From: Actinomadura parmotrematis
GTDB lineage: Bacteria > Actinomycetota > Actinomycetes > Streptosporangiales > Streptosporangiaceae
NCBI RefSeq assembly: GCF_019458805.1
Contig: NZ_JAIBOA010000004.1
Coordinates: 310,001 to 374,000 of the forward strand
DNA length: 64,000 nt
Direction of reading: 5' to 3'
Under the pieces are notes generated by a model. It searched no databases, was not told the DNA's origin, and saw nothing but the letters and a program-made list of their open reading frames with translations. This document shows, piece by piece, positions 8,406-16,777 of the stretch (its first letter is position 1; every line of letters begins with the position of its first letter). A program made the position numbers and the translations under genes.

Positions 8406-9236
8406 TCAGCCCGGCAGGCGGCGGGCGGCGAAGTGCCAGGCCAGCACGCGCCGCTCCAGGGCGGTGAGCGCCGCGTTCAGCAGGTAGCCGAGGATGCCGA
8501 GCAGCACGATGACGGCCCACACGGTGGGCAGGTCGCTGCGGCTCTGCGCGTCGGTGAGCTCGAAGCCGATGCCGTTGTCGGTGCCCGGCAGCAGCTCGGC
8601 GAAGACCATCAGGATGAGCGAGAGCGACAGCGACAGCCGCAGCCCGGCGAAGATCTTCGGCAGCGCGGCCGGGAAGATCACCAGGCGCAGCCGCTGCGCC
8701 GCCGTCAGCCGGAACACCCGGGCCGTCTGGATCTGCTGCTCGTCGACGGTGCGCGCGCCGTCGGCGGTGTTGATGAGGACCGGCCAGAGCGCGCTCAGCA
8801 CGATCGAGGCGATCTGCATCGGCGTGCCGAGCGTGAACAGCGCCATCAGCAGCGGCACCAGGGTGGGCGGCGGGATCGAGCGGGCGAACTCGAACACCGG
8901 GTTCAGGTAGGCGTGGGCGCGCGGCGACCGGCCGAGCGCCATGCCGAGGGCGACGCCCGCGGCCGCCGAGATCGCCAGCGCCACCGCCATCCGGCCCAGG
9001 CTGGGCAGGATGTTGCCGGTCGCCTCCCCGGTGAGGAACAGGTGCGACGCCGGACCGCTGAACCAGAGGCGGCGCATCCGCTCCGCGATGGTGGACGGCG
9101 GCGGGAAGTACACGTCGCCGGCGGACCGGGCGGCGGCCTCCCAGGCCGCGACGAGGACCACCAGCACCAGCCACCGGTCCAGCAGGGCGCGCAGCAGCCG
9201 GGACGGCATCGCGCGGGGGGCGCTCAGCGCCGTCAT
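8406..9236 (-). CDS. NitT/TauT-family ABC transporter permease 2
   Basis: 276 residues. The ATG at 9236 overlaps the stop of the upstream permease gene (ATGA), so translation is coupled. About six membrane segments are visible: WLVLVVLVAAWEAAARS, the region around MAVALAISAAAGVALG, LVPLLMALFTLG, VLSALWPVLINTA, LSLSLILMVFAELL and WAVIVLLGILGYLLNAAL. The coupling motif region is RVFRLTAAQRLRLVIFPAALP (EAA-loop type). It forms the pore with the protein encoded at 9233-10096. The 80 bp between this stop and the lipoprotein start hold no gene. Confidence 0.9.
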   Translation of the reverse strand: MTALSAPRAMPSRLLRALLDRWLVLVVLVAAWEAAARSAGDVYFPPPSTIAERMRRLWFSGPASHLFLTGEATGNILPSLGRMAVALAISAAAGVALGMALGRSPRAHAYLNPVFEFARSIPPPTLVPLLMALFTLGTPMQIASIVLSALWPVLINTADGARTVDEQQIQTARVFRLTAAQRLRLVIFPAALPKIFAGLRLSLSLSLILMVFAELLPGTDNGIGFELTDAQSRSDLPTVWAVIVLLGILGYLLNAALTALERRVLAWHFAARRLPG

Positions 9237-10096
9237 GACCGCTCCTCTCGTACGTGCCACCGGAACAGCCGCCGCTCGCCGAACGCCAGCAGGGAGTTGG
9301 CCAGCAGCCCGAGGCAGCCCGCCAGCAGCGTCCCGGTCATCACGTCGCGGGTGCCGTCGAGGGTGCCCATGGCCTGGCCGATGAAGATCCCGAGCCCGTC
9401 GCCGAAGCCGGCGAGGATCTCGGCGCCGACCGCCAGGATCAGCGCGATCGAGGTGGCGAGCCGGACGCCGGTGTAGATGAAGGGCAGCGCGGCCGGCAGG
9501 GTGACCCGCCACAGCACCGCGAGCGGCCCGAACCCGAAGGACCGCAGGGTGTCCTTGGCGACGGGGTCGGCGTCGCCGAGGCCGTAGAGGGTGTTGAACA
9601 TGACCGGCCAGACCGCGGCGTACACGATCAGCACGACCTTCATCTCCAGGCCGGTGCCGAGGATCAGCGAGACCAGCGGGATGAGCGCCACGGAGGGGAT
9701 CGGCCGCAGGAACTCCACGACCGCGCGGGTGGCGGTGTTGACGTAGGGCACGCTGCCGAGCAGCAGGCCGAGCGGGACGGCCACCGCGACGGCGATGACG
9801 AGCCCGAGGCCCCAGGCCTTCAGCGTCGGCACGAGCGAGGCGCTCCAGAACGCGCCGTCGCCGAGGAGCTCCCCGGCCCGCACGACGATGTCGGAGGTCG
9901 GGGACAGGGAGTCCGCGGCGACGGCGCCGGACCGGGCGAGGATCTCCAGGGCGGCGGCGAGGACCAGCACGCCGGCCAGCCCGCGGACGGCGCGCCCGGT
10001 GCGGGTGAGCCGCGGCCGGCCGGCGCCGCGCGCGCTCCGGCGCTGCGGGACGGCCCGCCCGCCGGCGCGGAGCCGCGGGCTGTGCTCGACGCTCAC
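9233..10096 (-). CDS. NitT/TauT-family ABC transporter permease 1
   Basis: 287 residues, GTG start at 10096. This is the first gene of the minus-strand operon. The N-terminal ~30 residues are basic and cytoplasmic, followed by roughly six membrane spans (for example LAGVLVLAAALEILA, GLVIAVAVAVPLGLLLG, VVLIVYAAVWPVMFNT, SIALILAVGAEILAGFG). The coupling loop TLRSFGFGPLAVLWRVTLPAALP has the usual Gly and terminal LPAALP. Two different permease genes imply a heterodimeric pore, common in this transporter family. The start region is Arg-rich and a shorter protein cannot be excluded. Confidence 0.88.
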   Translation of the reverse strand: MSVEHSPRLRAGGRAVPQRRSARGAGRPRLTRTGRAVRGLAGVLVLAAALEILARSGAVAADSLSPTSDIVVRAGELLGDGAFWSASLVPTLKAWGLGLVIAVAVAVPLGLLLGSVPYVNTATRAVVEFLRPIPSVALIPLVSLILGTGLEMKVVLIVYAAVWPVMFNTLYGLGDADPVAKDTLRSFGFGPLAVLWRVTLPAALPFIYTGVRLATSIALILAVGAEILAGFGDGLGIFIGQAMGTLDGTRDVMTGTLLAGCLGLLANSLLAFGERRLFRWHVREERS

Positions 10097-10295
10097 CGGC
10101 GTCCCGTTCGCGGGCGCGGTGCGCGCGCCGGGGCGGTCCGGGCTCCGGCACGGGGAAGGGTGCGGGAAGACCGTTGCATCTGATGAATCCTCAAGGCTGT
10201 TCTCGCGGGGGCACCGGTGGCGGATACGGCCGCGTGCGCGCCCGGCCTCAGGGGGAAGGCCCGGCCGCTGACCTCTTGATCACCGGCAGCGGGAC

Positions 10296-10324
10296 CATAT
10301 CGCAGATACGTGAGCATTCGTCCA
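10296..10324 (-). promoter_or_regulatory. Possible promoter of the transporter/decarboxylase operon
   Basis: On the minus strand TGGACG (10319-10324) and GATATG (10296-10301) are separated by 17 bp, about 200 bp upstream of the first permease. Matches to the primary-sigma consensus are 4/6 and 3/6, so this is only a candidate. Confidence 0.25.
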
Positions 10325-10342
10325 TCTCTTGGATAAATCGCT

Positions 10343-10372
10343 CCCGCCCCCGCGGTGCCCTGCGGGGGCGGG
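10343..10372. promoter_or_regulatory. GC-rich palindrome in the divergent region
   Basis: Perfect 11-nt arms (CCCGCCCCCGC at 10343-10353, its complement at 10362-10372) with an 8-nt loop. It lies just upstream of the candidate minus-strand promoter. It could be an operator or a leftover terminator, and nothing in the sequence decides between these. Confidence 0.35.
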
Positions 10373-10752
10373 AATGCCGTGCGCTGCGGGGCTCCGGGCA
10401 CATGCGGGCCTATCGGAGTGAAGAACTCTTTTCCGGGCTGTTACACGATTGGCACCGGCATTTCCGAGCGCCGTTCGGCCGTCACCAATTCCGCGCCCGG
10501 CGTTCACTCTCCGTGATGTGTCGCAGGTGACCACCGGGAAAAAATCGGACAAAAGGGATGACGGGCAGGTCGGGACCGGCAAGATCGGTGAATGACGGTC
10601 GTCTTTGCGACGCATCCTCTAATGTGCTGCAATGTCGGGCGCGGTGGGAGCCGGTAGGCGAGACGCGCGGCAAAGCGGGTTCGCGCCACCGACTGCGGCA
10701 CGTCCGGAGCGACCGCGGTTCGGCACTGTATGTGAGAGGGTGTAAACGCCAA

Positions 10753-13700
10753 GTGGGCATGCAACCGGGCGATCCAGCGCTGGACGCCCATCCGGAGGAC
10801 AGGCCCGGACCGGACGGTCCCGCGTCCGAGCGGCGGTTGGCGACGGGCGCGGCCCCCGCGGCCCCCCGGCGCGGTGCGTCCCGGCTGCGGCTGTCCAACT
10901 GGCGGGTGCCGGCGCGGCTCATCGCCCTGATCCTCATCCCGACGACCGTCGCCGTCGCCCTCGGCGGCCTGCGGGTCGCCGCGGCCGCCAACGACGCCGG
11001 CGTCTACGACCGGGTGGAGCGCCTCGCCCGCCTCGGCGGGGGCGTCGCCGCGCTCACGCAGGAGTTCGGCTACGAGCGCGACCTGTCGGCCGGGTACATC
11101 GCCGGCGGCCGGTCGGCCGGCGGCCCCGCGCTGCAGGCGCAGTACGCCCGGGTGGACACCGCCGTCAAGCAGGTGCGGCGGCAGGCCGCCGACGTGCTCG
11201 CGCACGCCGACGGCAACAGCGCCGTCGCCACCCGCGCGATCCTCAACCGGCTGGACGGCGTCGCCGCGCTGCGCGAGCTCACCAAGGCGCAGGTGCCGGC
11301 CGACACGGTGCAGGAGAAGTACTCCGAGTCGCTGGGCGAGATGATCAGCTTCCTCGACAACGTCGCGGAGGGTTCCAACGACGAGCGGCTCGCCGCCTCC
11401 TCCCGCGCGCTCGTCGCGCTGTCGCGGGCCAAGGAGCAGGCGTCGCGCGAGCGCGCCGTGCTGTACGCCGGCGCGATCACCGGGCGGATGAACGCCGCCC
11501 AGCAGGCCGTCCTGCTGGACGCGCGGGCGCAGGAGGACGGCGACCTCACCGCCTTCCGCACCGCCGCGACCCTGGGGCAGCGCCAGTTCTTCGACGACAC
11601 CGTCACCGGCACCGACGTCGACAAGGCCGCCGAGTACCGCGAGCGCGCGATCGCCGTCGGCACCGGCCGCCTCAACCTGGAGGCGGGCAGCCGCAGCGAC
11701 GCCATCGCCTGGCTGAAGGCGATGAGCGGCACGATCGACAAGATGCGCACGGTGGAGCGGCGGATCAGCGACGACAACGTCGCCGCCGCGGCCTCGCACC
11801 GCGACGACGCCACCCGGTCGGCGATCGTGCAGGCCGTCGTCGTCGCCCTGGTCCTGCTCGCGGTCCTGCTGCTGACCTTCATCGTGGCGCGCTCGCTGGT
11901 GCGCCCGCTGCGCCGCCTCCAGGAGGGCGCGCTGGAGGTCGCCGGCTCCCGGCTGCCCGGCCTGGTCGACCGGCTGCGCGATCCCGAGGCCGCCGCCGGC
12001 GGCATCGAGGTCGAGCCCATCAACGTCGACTCCAGCGACGAGATCGGCCAGGTCGCCCGCGCCTTCGACGAGGTCCACCGCGAGGCGGTCCGGCTCGCCG
12101 CCGACGAGGCGGTCCTGCGCGGCAACATCAACGCGATGTTCGTCAACCTGTCGCGCCGCAGCCAGAGCCTCATCGAGAGCCAGCTCCAGCTCATCGAGAA
12201 GCTGGAGCAGAGCGAGCGCGACGAGGAGCAGCTCGCCAACCTGTTCCGCCTCGACCACCTGGCCACCCGCATGCGCCGCAACTCCGAGAACCTGCTGGTC
12301 CTCGGCGGCCAGGACCAGGTGCGGCGGCGCAGCCAGCCGGTCCCGCTGATCGACGTGGTGCGCGCCTCGCTGTCGGAGGTCGAGCAGTACGAGCGGATCT
12401 CGCTGCGCGTGCACGGCGACATGCTGGTCGCCGGCCCGGTCGTCAACGACCTCGTGCACCTGCTCGCCGAGCTGGTGGAGAACGCCACCGTCTTCTCCTC
12501 CGAGCAGACCAAGGTGACGGTCTCCGGCCAGCTGCTGAGCGGCGGCGGCGCGATGCTCCAGATCAACGACAACGGCGTCGGCATGGCGCCCGACGTGCTG
12601 GAGCAGGCCAACTGGCGCCTCGCCAACCCGCCCGTCATCGACTTCGCCGCGGCCCGCCGCATGGGCCTGTTCGTGGTCGGCCGCCTGGCGGTCCGGCACG
12701 GCATCCGGGTCGAGCTGCGCGCCGCGCAGGGCGGCGGCCTCACCGCCTTCGTCATGATCCCCGACGGGCTCATCATCCCCGGCGAGAGCACCGGCGGCGT
12801 CGGCGCCCGCCGGCAGGCCCACACCGCCGCGGGCGGCGCGCCGGTCGCGCTCGCCGAGGCCCCGCCGGCGCCCGGCGGCGTGTTCGCCGCCGAGGAGCCC
12901 CGCGGCCGCGCCGGCACCGGCCCGATCCCGCGGACGCTCGACGGCGGCGGGTACGGGCGCGGCGAGGAGCCGGGCGGCCGGCCGTCCTACGGCGCGGCGC
13001 AGGACCGGCCCGGCGCCGGCCCGCGCGGCTACGAGGACGCCGGCCGGCAGCCCGGCCGCGGCGGCACGAGCCCGCTGCCGGTCGTGCCCGACGACCAGCC
13101 GCTCGGCCGCGGGCAGGGCGGCGGCCGGCGCCGCCGGCCGGCCCAGGACACCGGCGGCTACGAGACCGCCGGCCACGAGTCCGGCGGCTACGAGCCGGGC
13201 GGCTACGAGTCCGGCGGCTACGAGTCCGGCGGCTACGGCACCGGCGGCTACCGGACCGGCGGCTACGACGGCGGCTTCGACACCGGCGCCCGCCAGGCGC
13301 CGCGCGGGCGCTACGACACCGGCGCGCAGCCGGCGGTCCCCGGCGACCGGCGCTTCGACACCGGCCCGATCCCGCGGACGCCCGACGACGGCCGCTCGCC
13401 GCTCGACACCGGTCCGCTGCCCCCCGTCCACGACGCCGGCGGCCCCCGCTACGACACCGGGCCGCTGCCCCCCGTCGTCCCCGAGGACGGCACCGACCGC
13501 AGCGGCGAGCTGCCGGTGCGCCGTCCCGGCTCCCACCTCCCCGGACGCGCCGCCGGCGCCTTCGGGGACGCGCCGGCCGTGCCCGAGGCGCAGCCCGCGC
13601 TGCCCGACCCCGCCCGGCCGCAGCGGCCGGTCTCGTGGGACACCGGACCCCTGCCGGAGACCCCGGCGGATCCGCGTTCCCGGGACGCCGCGGCGCCCCT

Positions 13701-14256
13701 TCCCGCGCCGTTCACGCTGGAGGAACCCCATGCGGAACCGCCCGCTCCCGAGCCCCCCGCCCGGCCCGCCCCGCCGGCGCCCGAGCGGAGGGCGCCCGCG
13801 GCGCCGCCCGCCCGGTCGCCTATCTTCGACGCGATGCAATCGGAATGGTTCCAGCGGCGCGACGGCGGTGGCGCCGGGACGCAGGATCCGGTGAAGGGCT
13901 GGACCTCGGCGGGCGACGCCGGGTTCGAGGCGGCCGCCGCGGCCGCCAAGCCCGTCGCCGGCCGGAAGACGTCCGCCGGCCTGCCGAAGCGGGTGCCCGG
14001 CAAGAACCGGGTCCCCGGCGCGGTGCCCACCGCCCAGCCCGCCCCGCAGCCCCAGCAGGGGGCCGCGGAGCAGGAGGGCGCGGGCGCGGGCTTCGGGCCG
14101 CAGCGGGAACAGTCGGCCGAACAGGTCCGCGACCGGTTCGCGAGTCTGCAGCGCGGCGTCTACAGGGGCCGCAACGAGACCCGCGACGGTGGACCGGCCG
14201 ACAGCACGAGCGAGCGTCCGTCGTGGAACGACGGAGAGACAGGAGGAACCCGGTGA
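10753..14256 (+). CDS. cvnA: Conservon sensor-kinase-like protein (nitrate/nitrite-sensing domain + HAMP + HATPase), CvnA type
   Basis: About 1167 residues. GTG 10753 and ATG 10759 are both possible starts, and GAGAGGG lies 12-18 bases before them. Order of parts: basic N-terminus, membrane helix ~53-75, an extracellular helical sensor of nitrate/nitrite-sensing (NIT) type ~90-345, a second helix ~353-380, HAMP ~380-460, a pseudo-histidine helix (LFRLDHLATRMRRNSENLLVLGG), then an ATPase domain with N-box ELVENATVFSS near 567 and G-box INDNGVGM. The last ~490 residues are a Gly/Pro-rich tail with GGYES and DTGPLP repeats. CvnA-type proteins work with roadblock, DUF742 and Ras-like GTPase partners at the membrane. 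Its stop overlaps the next gene's GTG, so the four genes form one operon. The sensed signal is unknown. Confidence 0.88.
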   Translation: MGMQPGDPALDAHPEDRPGPDGPASERRLATGAAPAAPRRGASRLRLSNWRVPARLIALILIPTTVAVALGGLRVAAAANDAGVYDRVERLARLGGGVAALTQEFGYERDLSAGYIAGGRSAGGPALQAQYARVDTAVKQVRRQAADVLAHADGNSAVATRAILNRLDGVAALRELTKAQVPADTVQEKYSESLGEMISFLDNVAEGSNDERLAASSRALVALSRAKEQASRERAVLYAGAITGRMNAAQQAVLLDARAQEDGDLTAFRTAATLGQRQFFDDTVTGTDVDKAAEYRERAIAVGTGRLNLEAGSRSDAIAWLKAMSGTIDKMRTVERRISDDNVAAAASHRDDATRSAIVQAVVVALVLLAVLLLTFIVARSLVRPLRRLQEGALEVAGSRLPGLVDRLRDPEAAAGGIEVEPINVDSSDEIGQVARAFDEVHREAVRLAADEAVLRGNINAMFVNLSRRSQSLIESQLQLIEKLEQSERDEEQLANLFRLDHLATRMRRNSENLLVLGGQDQVRRRSQPVPLIDVVRASLSEVEQYERISLRVHGDMLVAGPVVNDLVHLLAELVENATVFSSEQTKVTVSGQLLSGGGAMLQINDNGVGMAPDVLEQANWRLANPPVIDFAAARRMGLFVVGRLAVRHGIRVELRAAQGGGLTAFVMIPDGLIIPGESTGGVGARRQAHTAAGGAPVALAEAPPAPGGVFAAEEPRGRAGTGPIPRTLDGGGYGRGEEPGGRPSYGAAQDRPGAGPRGYEDAGRQPGRGGTSPLPVVPDDQPLGRGQGGGRRRRPAQDTGGYETAGHESGGYEPGGYESGGYESGGYGTGGYRTGGYDGGFDTGARQAPRGRYDTGAQPAVPGDRRFDTGPIPRTPDDGRSPLDTGPLPPVHDAGGPRYDTGPLPPVVPEDGTDRSGELPVRRPGSHLPGRAAGAFGDAPAVPEAQPALPDPARPQRPVSWDTGPLPETPADPRSRDAAAPLPAPFTLEEPHAEPPAPEPPARPAPPAPERRAPAAPPARSPIFDAMQSEWFQRRDGGGAGTQDPVKGWTSAGDAGFEAAAAAAKPVAGRKTSAGLPKRVPGKNRVPGAVPTAQPAPQPQQGAAEQEGAGAGFGPQREQSAEQVRDRFASLQRGVYRGRNETRDGGPADSTSERPSWNDGETGGTR
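13153..13269 (+). repeat. Tandem GGY(E/G)-type codon repeats inside cvnA
   Basis: Units of 15 bases built on GGCGGCTACGAGTCC encode repeated Gly-Gly-Tyr-x-x pentads. Further downstream (13360-13660) the DTGP(L/I)P motif recurs at least five times. The repeats are in frame and degenerate, so they are a low-complexity tail and not a separate element. Confidence 0.75.
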
Positions 14257-14699
14257 ACGGGCAGGATCTCAACTGGTTGGTGACGAACTTCGCGGACCGG
14301 GTTCCGAAGGTCGCGCACGCGGTGGTGGTCTCCTCCGACGGCCTGCCGATGGCCTACTCGGCCGGTTTCCCGCCCGAGCGGGCGGACCAGCTGTCGGCCA
14401 TCGCGTCGGGACTGATGAGCCTCACCCAGGGCGCCGCGAAGATCTTCGAGGCGGGCGGGGTGAACCAGACGGTCGTGGAGATGGATCGCGGACTGCTGTT
14501 CGTGATGTCCATCGCCAACGGCTCGGTGTTCGCGGTGCTGGCCGCGCCGGACTGCGACCTCGGCCTGGTCGCCTACGAGATGACGCTGCTGGTCGAGCGC
14601 GTCGGCCGGGTGCTCACGCCCGCGCTGCGCGGCGGCGTGGACCAGCAGCCGCCCTACCCGCCGGTGACCGAGATGGGCGCGGGACCGGCCCGTTACTGA
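14253..14699 (+). CDS. cvnB: Roadblock/LC7-domain protein of the conservon (CvnB type)
   Basis: 148 residues, GTG start overlapping the cvnA stop (GTGA) with AGGAGG 8 bases upstream. It is a single Roadblock/LC7 fold. An N-terminal helix WLVTNFADRVPKVAHAVVVSSDGLPMAYS is followed by a second helix (LSAIASGLMSLTQGAAKIF) and the sheet with LLFVMSIANGSVFAVLAAP. Roadblock proteins of this kind act as regulators (MglB/GAP-like) of the partner GTPase CvnD. That role is taken from the family and is not visible here. Confidence 0.9.
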   Translation: MNGQDLNWLVTNFADRVPKVAHAVVVSSDGLPMAYSAGFPPERADQLSAIASGLMSLTQGAAKIFEAGGVNQTVVEMDRGLLFVMSIANGSVFAVLAAPDCDLGLVAYEMTLLVERVGRVLTPALRGGVDQQPPYPPVTEMGAGPARY

Positions 14700-14725
14700 T
14701 TTGACTGGATCTGGCGGAGGTCGGC

Positions 14726-15151
14726 GTGGTGGATCGAGGCAGGCATTACGGCGGTGGATCGCCCGGTTGGGGTGATCCCGGTGGGGCGGGCCGCGCCGTG
14801 CCGGAGGAGTCCGCGGGCAGCTCGCTGGTGCGCCCGTACGCGGTCACCGGGGGGCGGGTCAAGCCCCGCTACGACCTGGCCATCGAGGCCCTGGTCTCCA
14901 CGGTGCCGCACCCCCCGCGCGACACCTCGGTGCTGACGCCCGAGTACCGGGCGATCATGGACCTGTGCCGCTCGGCGCGGTCGGTCGCCGAGGTGTCGGC
15001 GCTCTGCCGGCTGCCGCTCGGGGTGGCCCGGGTGCTGGTCGCCGACATGGCCCTCGAAGGACTGCTGCGCCTGCACCAGTCGCGCCCTTCCGGCACGCAG
15101 CCGGACCTCCGCCTGCTCGAAAGGGTTCTCAGTGGACTACGCAAGCTCTGA
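14726..15151 (+). CDS. cvnC: DUF742 protein of the conservon (CvnC type)
   Basis: 141 residues, GTG start preceded by GGAGG at 14715-14719. A variable N-terminus rich in Gly is followed by the DUF742 core SLVRPYAVTGGRVKPRYDLAIEALVST (residues ~33-59) and a winged-helix-like C-terminus (AEVSALCRLPLGVARVLVADMALEGLL). The PLGVARVLVAD helix is the family hallmark. Its 3' end overlaps cvnD by 20 bp. Its biochemical function is unknown, though DUF742 proteins always accompany roadblock and GTPase partners. Confidence 0.9.
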   Translation: MVDRGRHYGGGSPGWGDPGGAGRAVPEESAGSSLVRPYAVTGGRVKPRYDLAIEALVSTVPHPPRDTSVLTPEYRAIMDLCRSARSVAEVSALCRLPLGVARVLVADMALEGLLRLHQSRPSGTQPDLRLLERVLSGLRKL

Positions 15152-15740
15152 CCCGGCGGCGCCGGGTCCCGAGCTCACCTCCGTCAAGATCGTCGTCGGC
15201 GGCGGTTTCGGCGTCGGCAAGACGACCTTCGTCGGCTCGGTCTCGGAGATCATGCCGCTGACCACCGAGGCGGTGATGACCGCCGCGAGCGCCGACATCG
15301 ACGACCTGTCGGCGGTGCCGGACAAGACCACCACCACGGTCGCCATGGACTTCGGCCGCGTGTCGCTCGACCGCGAGCTGATCCTGTACCTGTTCGGCAC
15401 GCCGGGCCAGCACCGGTTCTGGTTCATGTGGGACGACCTGGTGAAGGGCGCCATCGGCGCGGTGGTGCTGGTCGACACCCGCCGCCTCGCCGACTGCTTC
15501 GCCGCGGTGGACTACTTCGAGGAGCTCGGGCTGCCCTTCGTGGTCGGCGTCAACGGGTTCCACGGCGAGTTCGAGTACGCCGCCGAGGACATCCGGGAGG
15601 CGCTGTCGATCAGCCCGTACGTGCCGATCGTGCAGTGCGACGCGCGCAGCCGGGAGTCGACCAAGGGGGTGCTCATCACCCTCGTGCAGCACGCCATGTC
15701 GTTCCAGCCCGCCCCGGGCGGGATGGCCGCCCAGCGCTGA
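15132..15740 (+). CDS. cvnD: Conservon Ras-like GTPase (CvnD type)
   Basis: 202 residues, GTG start inside the end of cvnC. The P-loop is GGGFGVGKTTFVGSV (residues ~23-37) and a switch region follows (DKTTTTVAMDFGRV). The G3 motif is YLFGTPGQHRFW. The usual NKxD G4 motif is replaced by VNGF, as is usual for these MglA-like/ATP-GTP-binding proteins. It is the likely molecular switch of the conservon, cycling between GTP and GDP under control of CvnA and CvnB. Two small hairpins and a promoter-like AT-rich stretch follow, so the operon appears to end here. No cytochrome P450 gene follows, unlike some conservons. Confidence 0.9.
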   Translation: MDYASSDPAAPGPELTSVKIVVGGGFGVGKTTFVGSVSEIMPLTTEAVMTAASADIDDLSAVPDKTTTTVAMDFGRVSLDRELILYLFGTPGQHRFWFMWDDLVKGAIGAVVLVDTRRLADCFAAVDYFEELGLPFVVGVNGFHGEFEYAAEDIREALSISPYVPIVQCDARSRESTKGVLITLVQHAMSFQPAPGGMAAQR

Positions 15741-15761
15741 CGGGCGGCGCGCGGACGAGCG

Positions 15762-15800
15762 GGGTCCGGACGTCCGGCCGGACCCTACGGTCGCGTAGGG
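15762..15800 (+). terminator. Paired hairpins after the conservon
   Basis: GGGTCCGG (15762-15769) pairs with CCGGACCC (15778-15785), and the overlapping CCCTACG (15783-15789) pairs with CGTAGGG (15794-15800) around a GTCG loop. The two stems are mutually exclusive at 15783-15785. They are likely a weak terminator, with a regulatory switch possible but unsupported. Confidence 0.4.
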
Positions 15801-15860
15801 ATGTGTGCACGATGCATCATTAATCTACGTGAACGACCATGAACCGTCCTGGGGAACCCG

Positions 15861-16640
15861 ATGAACGAACCGGAGCAGACCACCACCTACGTCGCTCTCG
15901 GCGACAGCTTCACCGAGGGCCTGAACGACCCCGACCCCGGCGGGGCGCCCGACGTGTACCGCGGCTGGGCGGACCGCTTCGCCGAGCACCTGGCCGCGGC
16001 GCGGCCCGGCCTCTGCTACGCCAACCTCGCGGTGCGCGGCAAGCTGATCCGCCAGGTCGCCGCCGAGCAGGTCCCGCTCGCCGTCGAGCTGAAGCCCGAC
16101 CTGGTCACCTTCTGCGCGGGCGGCAACGACATGATCAGGCCGGGCGCCGACCCCGACCGCTGCGCCGTCGTCTACGACGAGGCGATCCGCGCCCTGCGCG
16201 CCACCGGCGCGCGGGTCGTGCTGTTCACCTCCTTCGACGTCGGCCGGCTCCGCTCGGGGCACCGCATCCGCGGCCGGGCCGCGACGTTCAACATGCACCT
16301 GCGCGCCATCGCCGACCGGCGCGACTGCGCGGTGGTGGACCTGTGGTCCTCCAGCGCCTTCAACGACCCGCGCGCCTGGTCCGACGACCGCCTCCACCTG
16401 TCGCCGGAGGGGCACCGCCGGATGGCGCTGAAGGTCGCCGAGGTCGTCGGCGTCCCGGTGACCGACAGCTGGCGCGCCCCCTGGCCGCCCGCCGAGGCCG
16501 TCCCGGACTGGCTGACGCTGCGCCGCGAGGACGTCCACTGGGCCCGCACCTACCTGCTGCCCTGGGTGGGCCGCCGGGTCCGCGGCCGCTCCTCCGGCGA
16601 CGGCCGCGAGGCCAAGCGCCCCACCGCCCTGCCGCTGTAG
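15861..16640 (+). CDS. SGNH/GDSL-type hydrolase
   Basis: 259 residues, ATG start preceded by GGGGAA. Block I is VALGDSFTEG with the nucleophile Ser16, the glycine and asparagine blocks follow (AVRGKLI, CAGGNDMI), and block V is DDRLHLSPEG with the catalytic Asp/His. There is no signal peptide, so it is predicted cytoplasmic. Family members are esterases, lipases or acyl-polysaccharide esterases, and the substrate here is unknown. The C-terminal 60 residues (basic, WARTYLLPWVGRRVRGR) are the usual extension of actinomycete cytosolic members. It is transcribed toward the palindromic element at 16666-16765. Confidence 0.85.
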   Translation: MNEPEQTTTYVALGDSFTEGLNDPDPGGAPDVYRGWADRFAEHLAAARPGLCYANLAVRGKLIRQVAAEQVPLAVELKPDLVTFCAGGNDMIRPGADPDRCAVVYDEAIRALRATGARVVLFTSFDVGRLRSGHRIRGRAATFNMHLRAIADRRDCAVVDLWSSSAFNDPRAWSDDRLHLSPEGHRRMALKVAEVVGVPVTDSWRAPWPPAEAVPDWLTLRREDVHWARTYLLPWVGRRVRGRSSGDGREAKRPTALPL

Positions 16641-16665
16641 CGCCCGCGCGCCCCGCTCCACCGGC

Positions 16666-16765
16666 GACCACCCGGTCACCACCCGTCGAGATGCGGCGTG
16701 TTGGCCCCTGGGAGCGCTCCCAGGGGCCAACACGCCGCATCTCGACGTCGAGCGACCGGGTGGTC
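16666..16765. repeat. 100-bp nested palindromic element, copy 1
   Basis: The outer arms are GACCACCCGGTC (16666-16677) and GACCGGGTGGTC (16754-16765). Inside, with a 7-nt spacer on each side, lies a perfect 62-nt palindrome (16685-16746). It begins with the core GAGATGCGGCGTGTTGGCC, which is shared exactly with copy 2 at 52177-52276. The centre is CCTGGGAGC against GCTCCCAGG. The element sits between the convergent SGNH hydrolase and STAS genes and could serve as a bidirectional terminator. The sharing of sequence beyond what a hairpin needs suggests a dispersed repeat family. Confidence 0.85.
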
Positions 16766-16777
16766 AGGGGCGTGCGG

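Larger units (their letters stand above)
10097..10752. other. 656-bp divergent intergenic region
   Basis: This lies between the minus-strand transporter operon and the plus-strand conservon and is clearly lower in GC than its surroundings from about 10280 to 10640. No coding region is supported, because short frames here lack ribosome-binding sites and codon bias. It holds a candidate minus-strand promoter (10296-10324), an 11-bp-stem palindrome (10343-10372) and presumably the conservon promoter. I could not place the latter with confidence. Confidence 0.6.

Noticed and set aside
13153-13269. CRISPR-like array in cvnA
   Set aside because: The 15-bp units are in-frame codon repeats without spacers of constant length and without cas genes.
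10504-13839. A 1111-codon minus-strand frame opposite cvnA
   Set aside because: Antisense of a well-supported conservon gene. Composition is repetitive Ala/Gly/Arg and there is no ribosome-binding site.
16709-16722. Exact CebR-box sequence TGGGAGCGCTCCCA
   Set aside because: It is the centre of the 62-nt palindrome of repeat copy 1, between two convergent stop codons with no promoter or sugar gene nearby. The second copy has a different centre, so chance within a variable self-complementary loop is more likely than a regulatory site.
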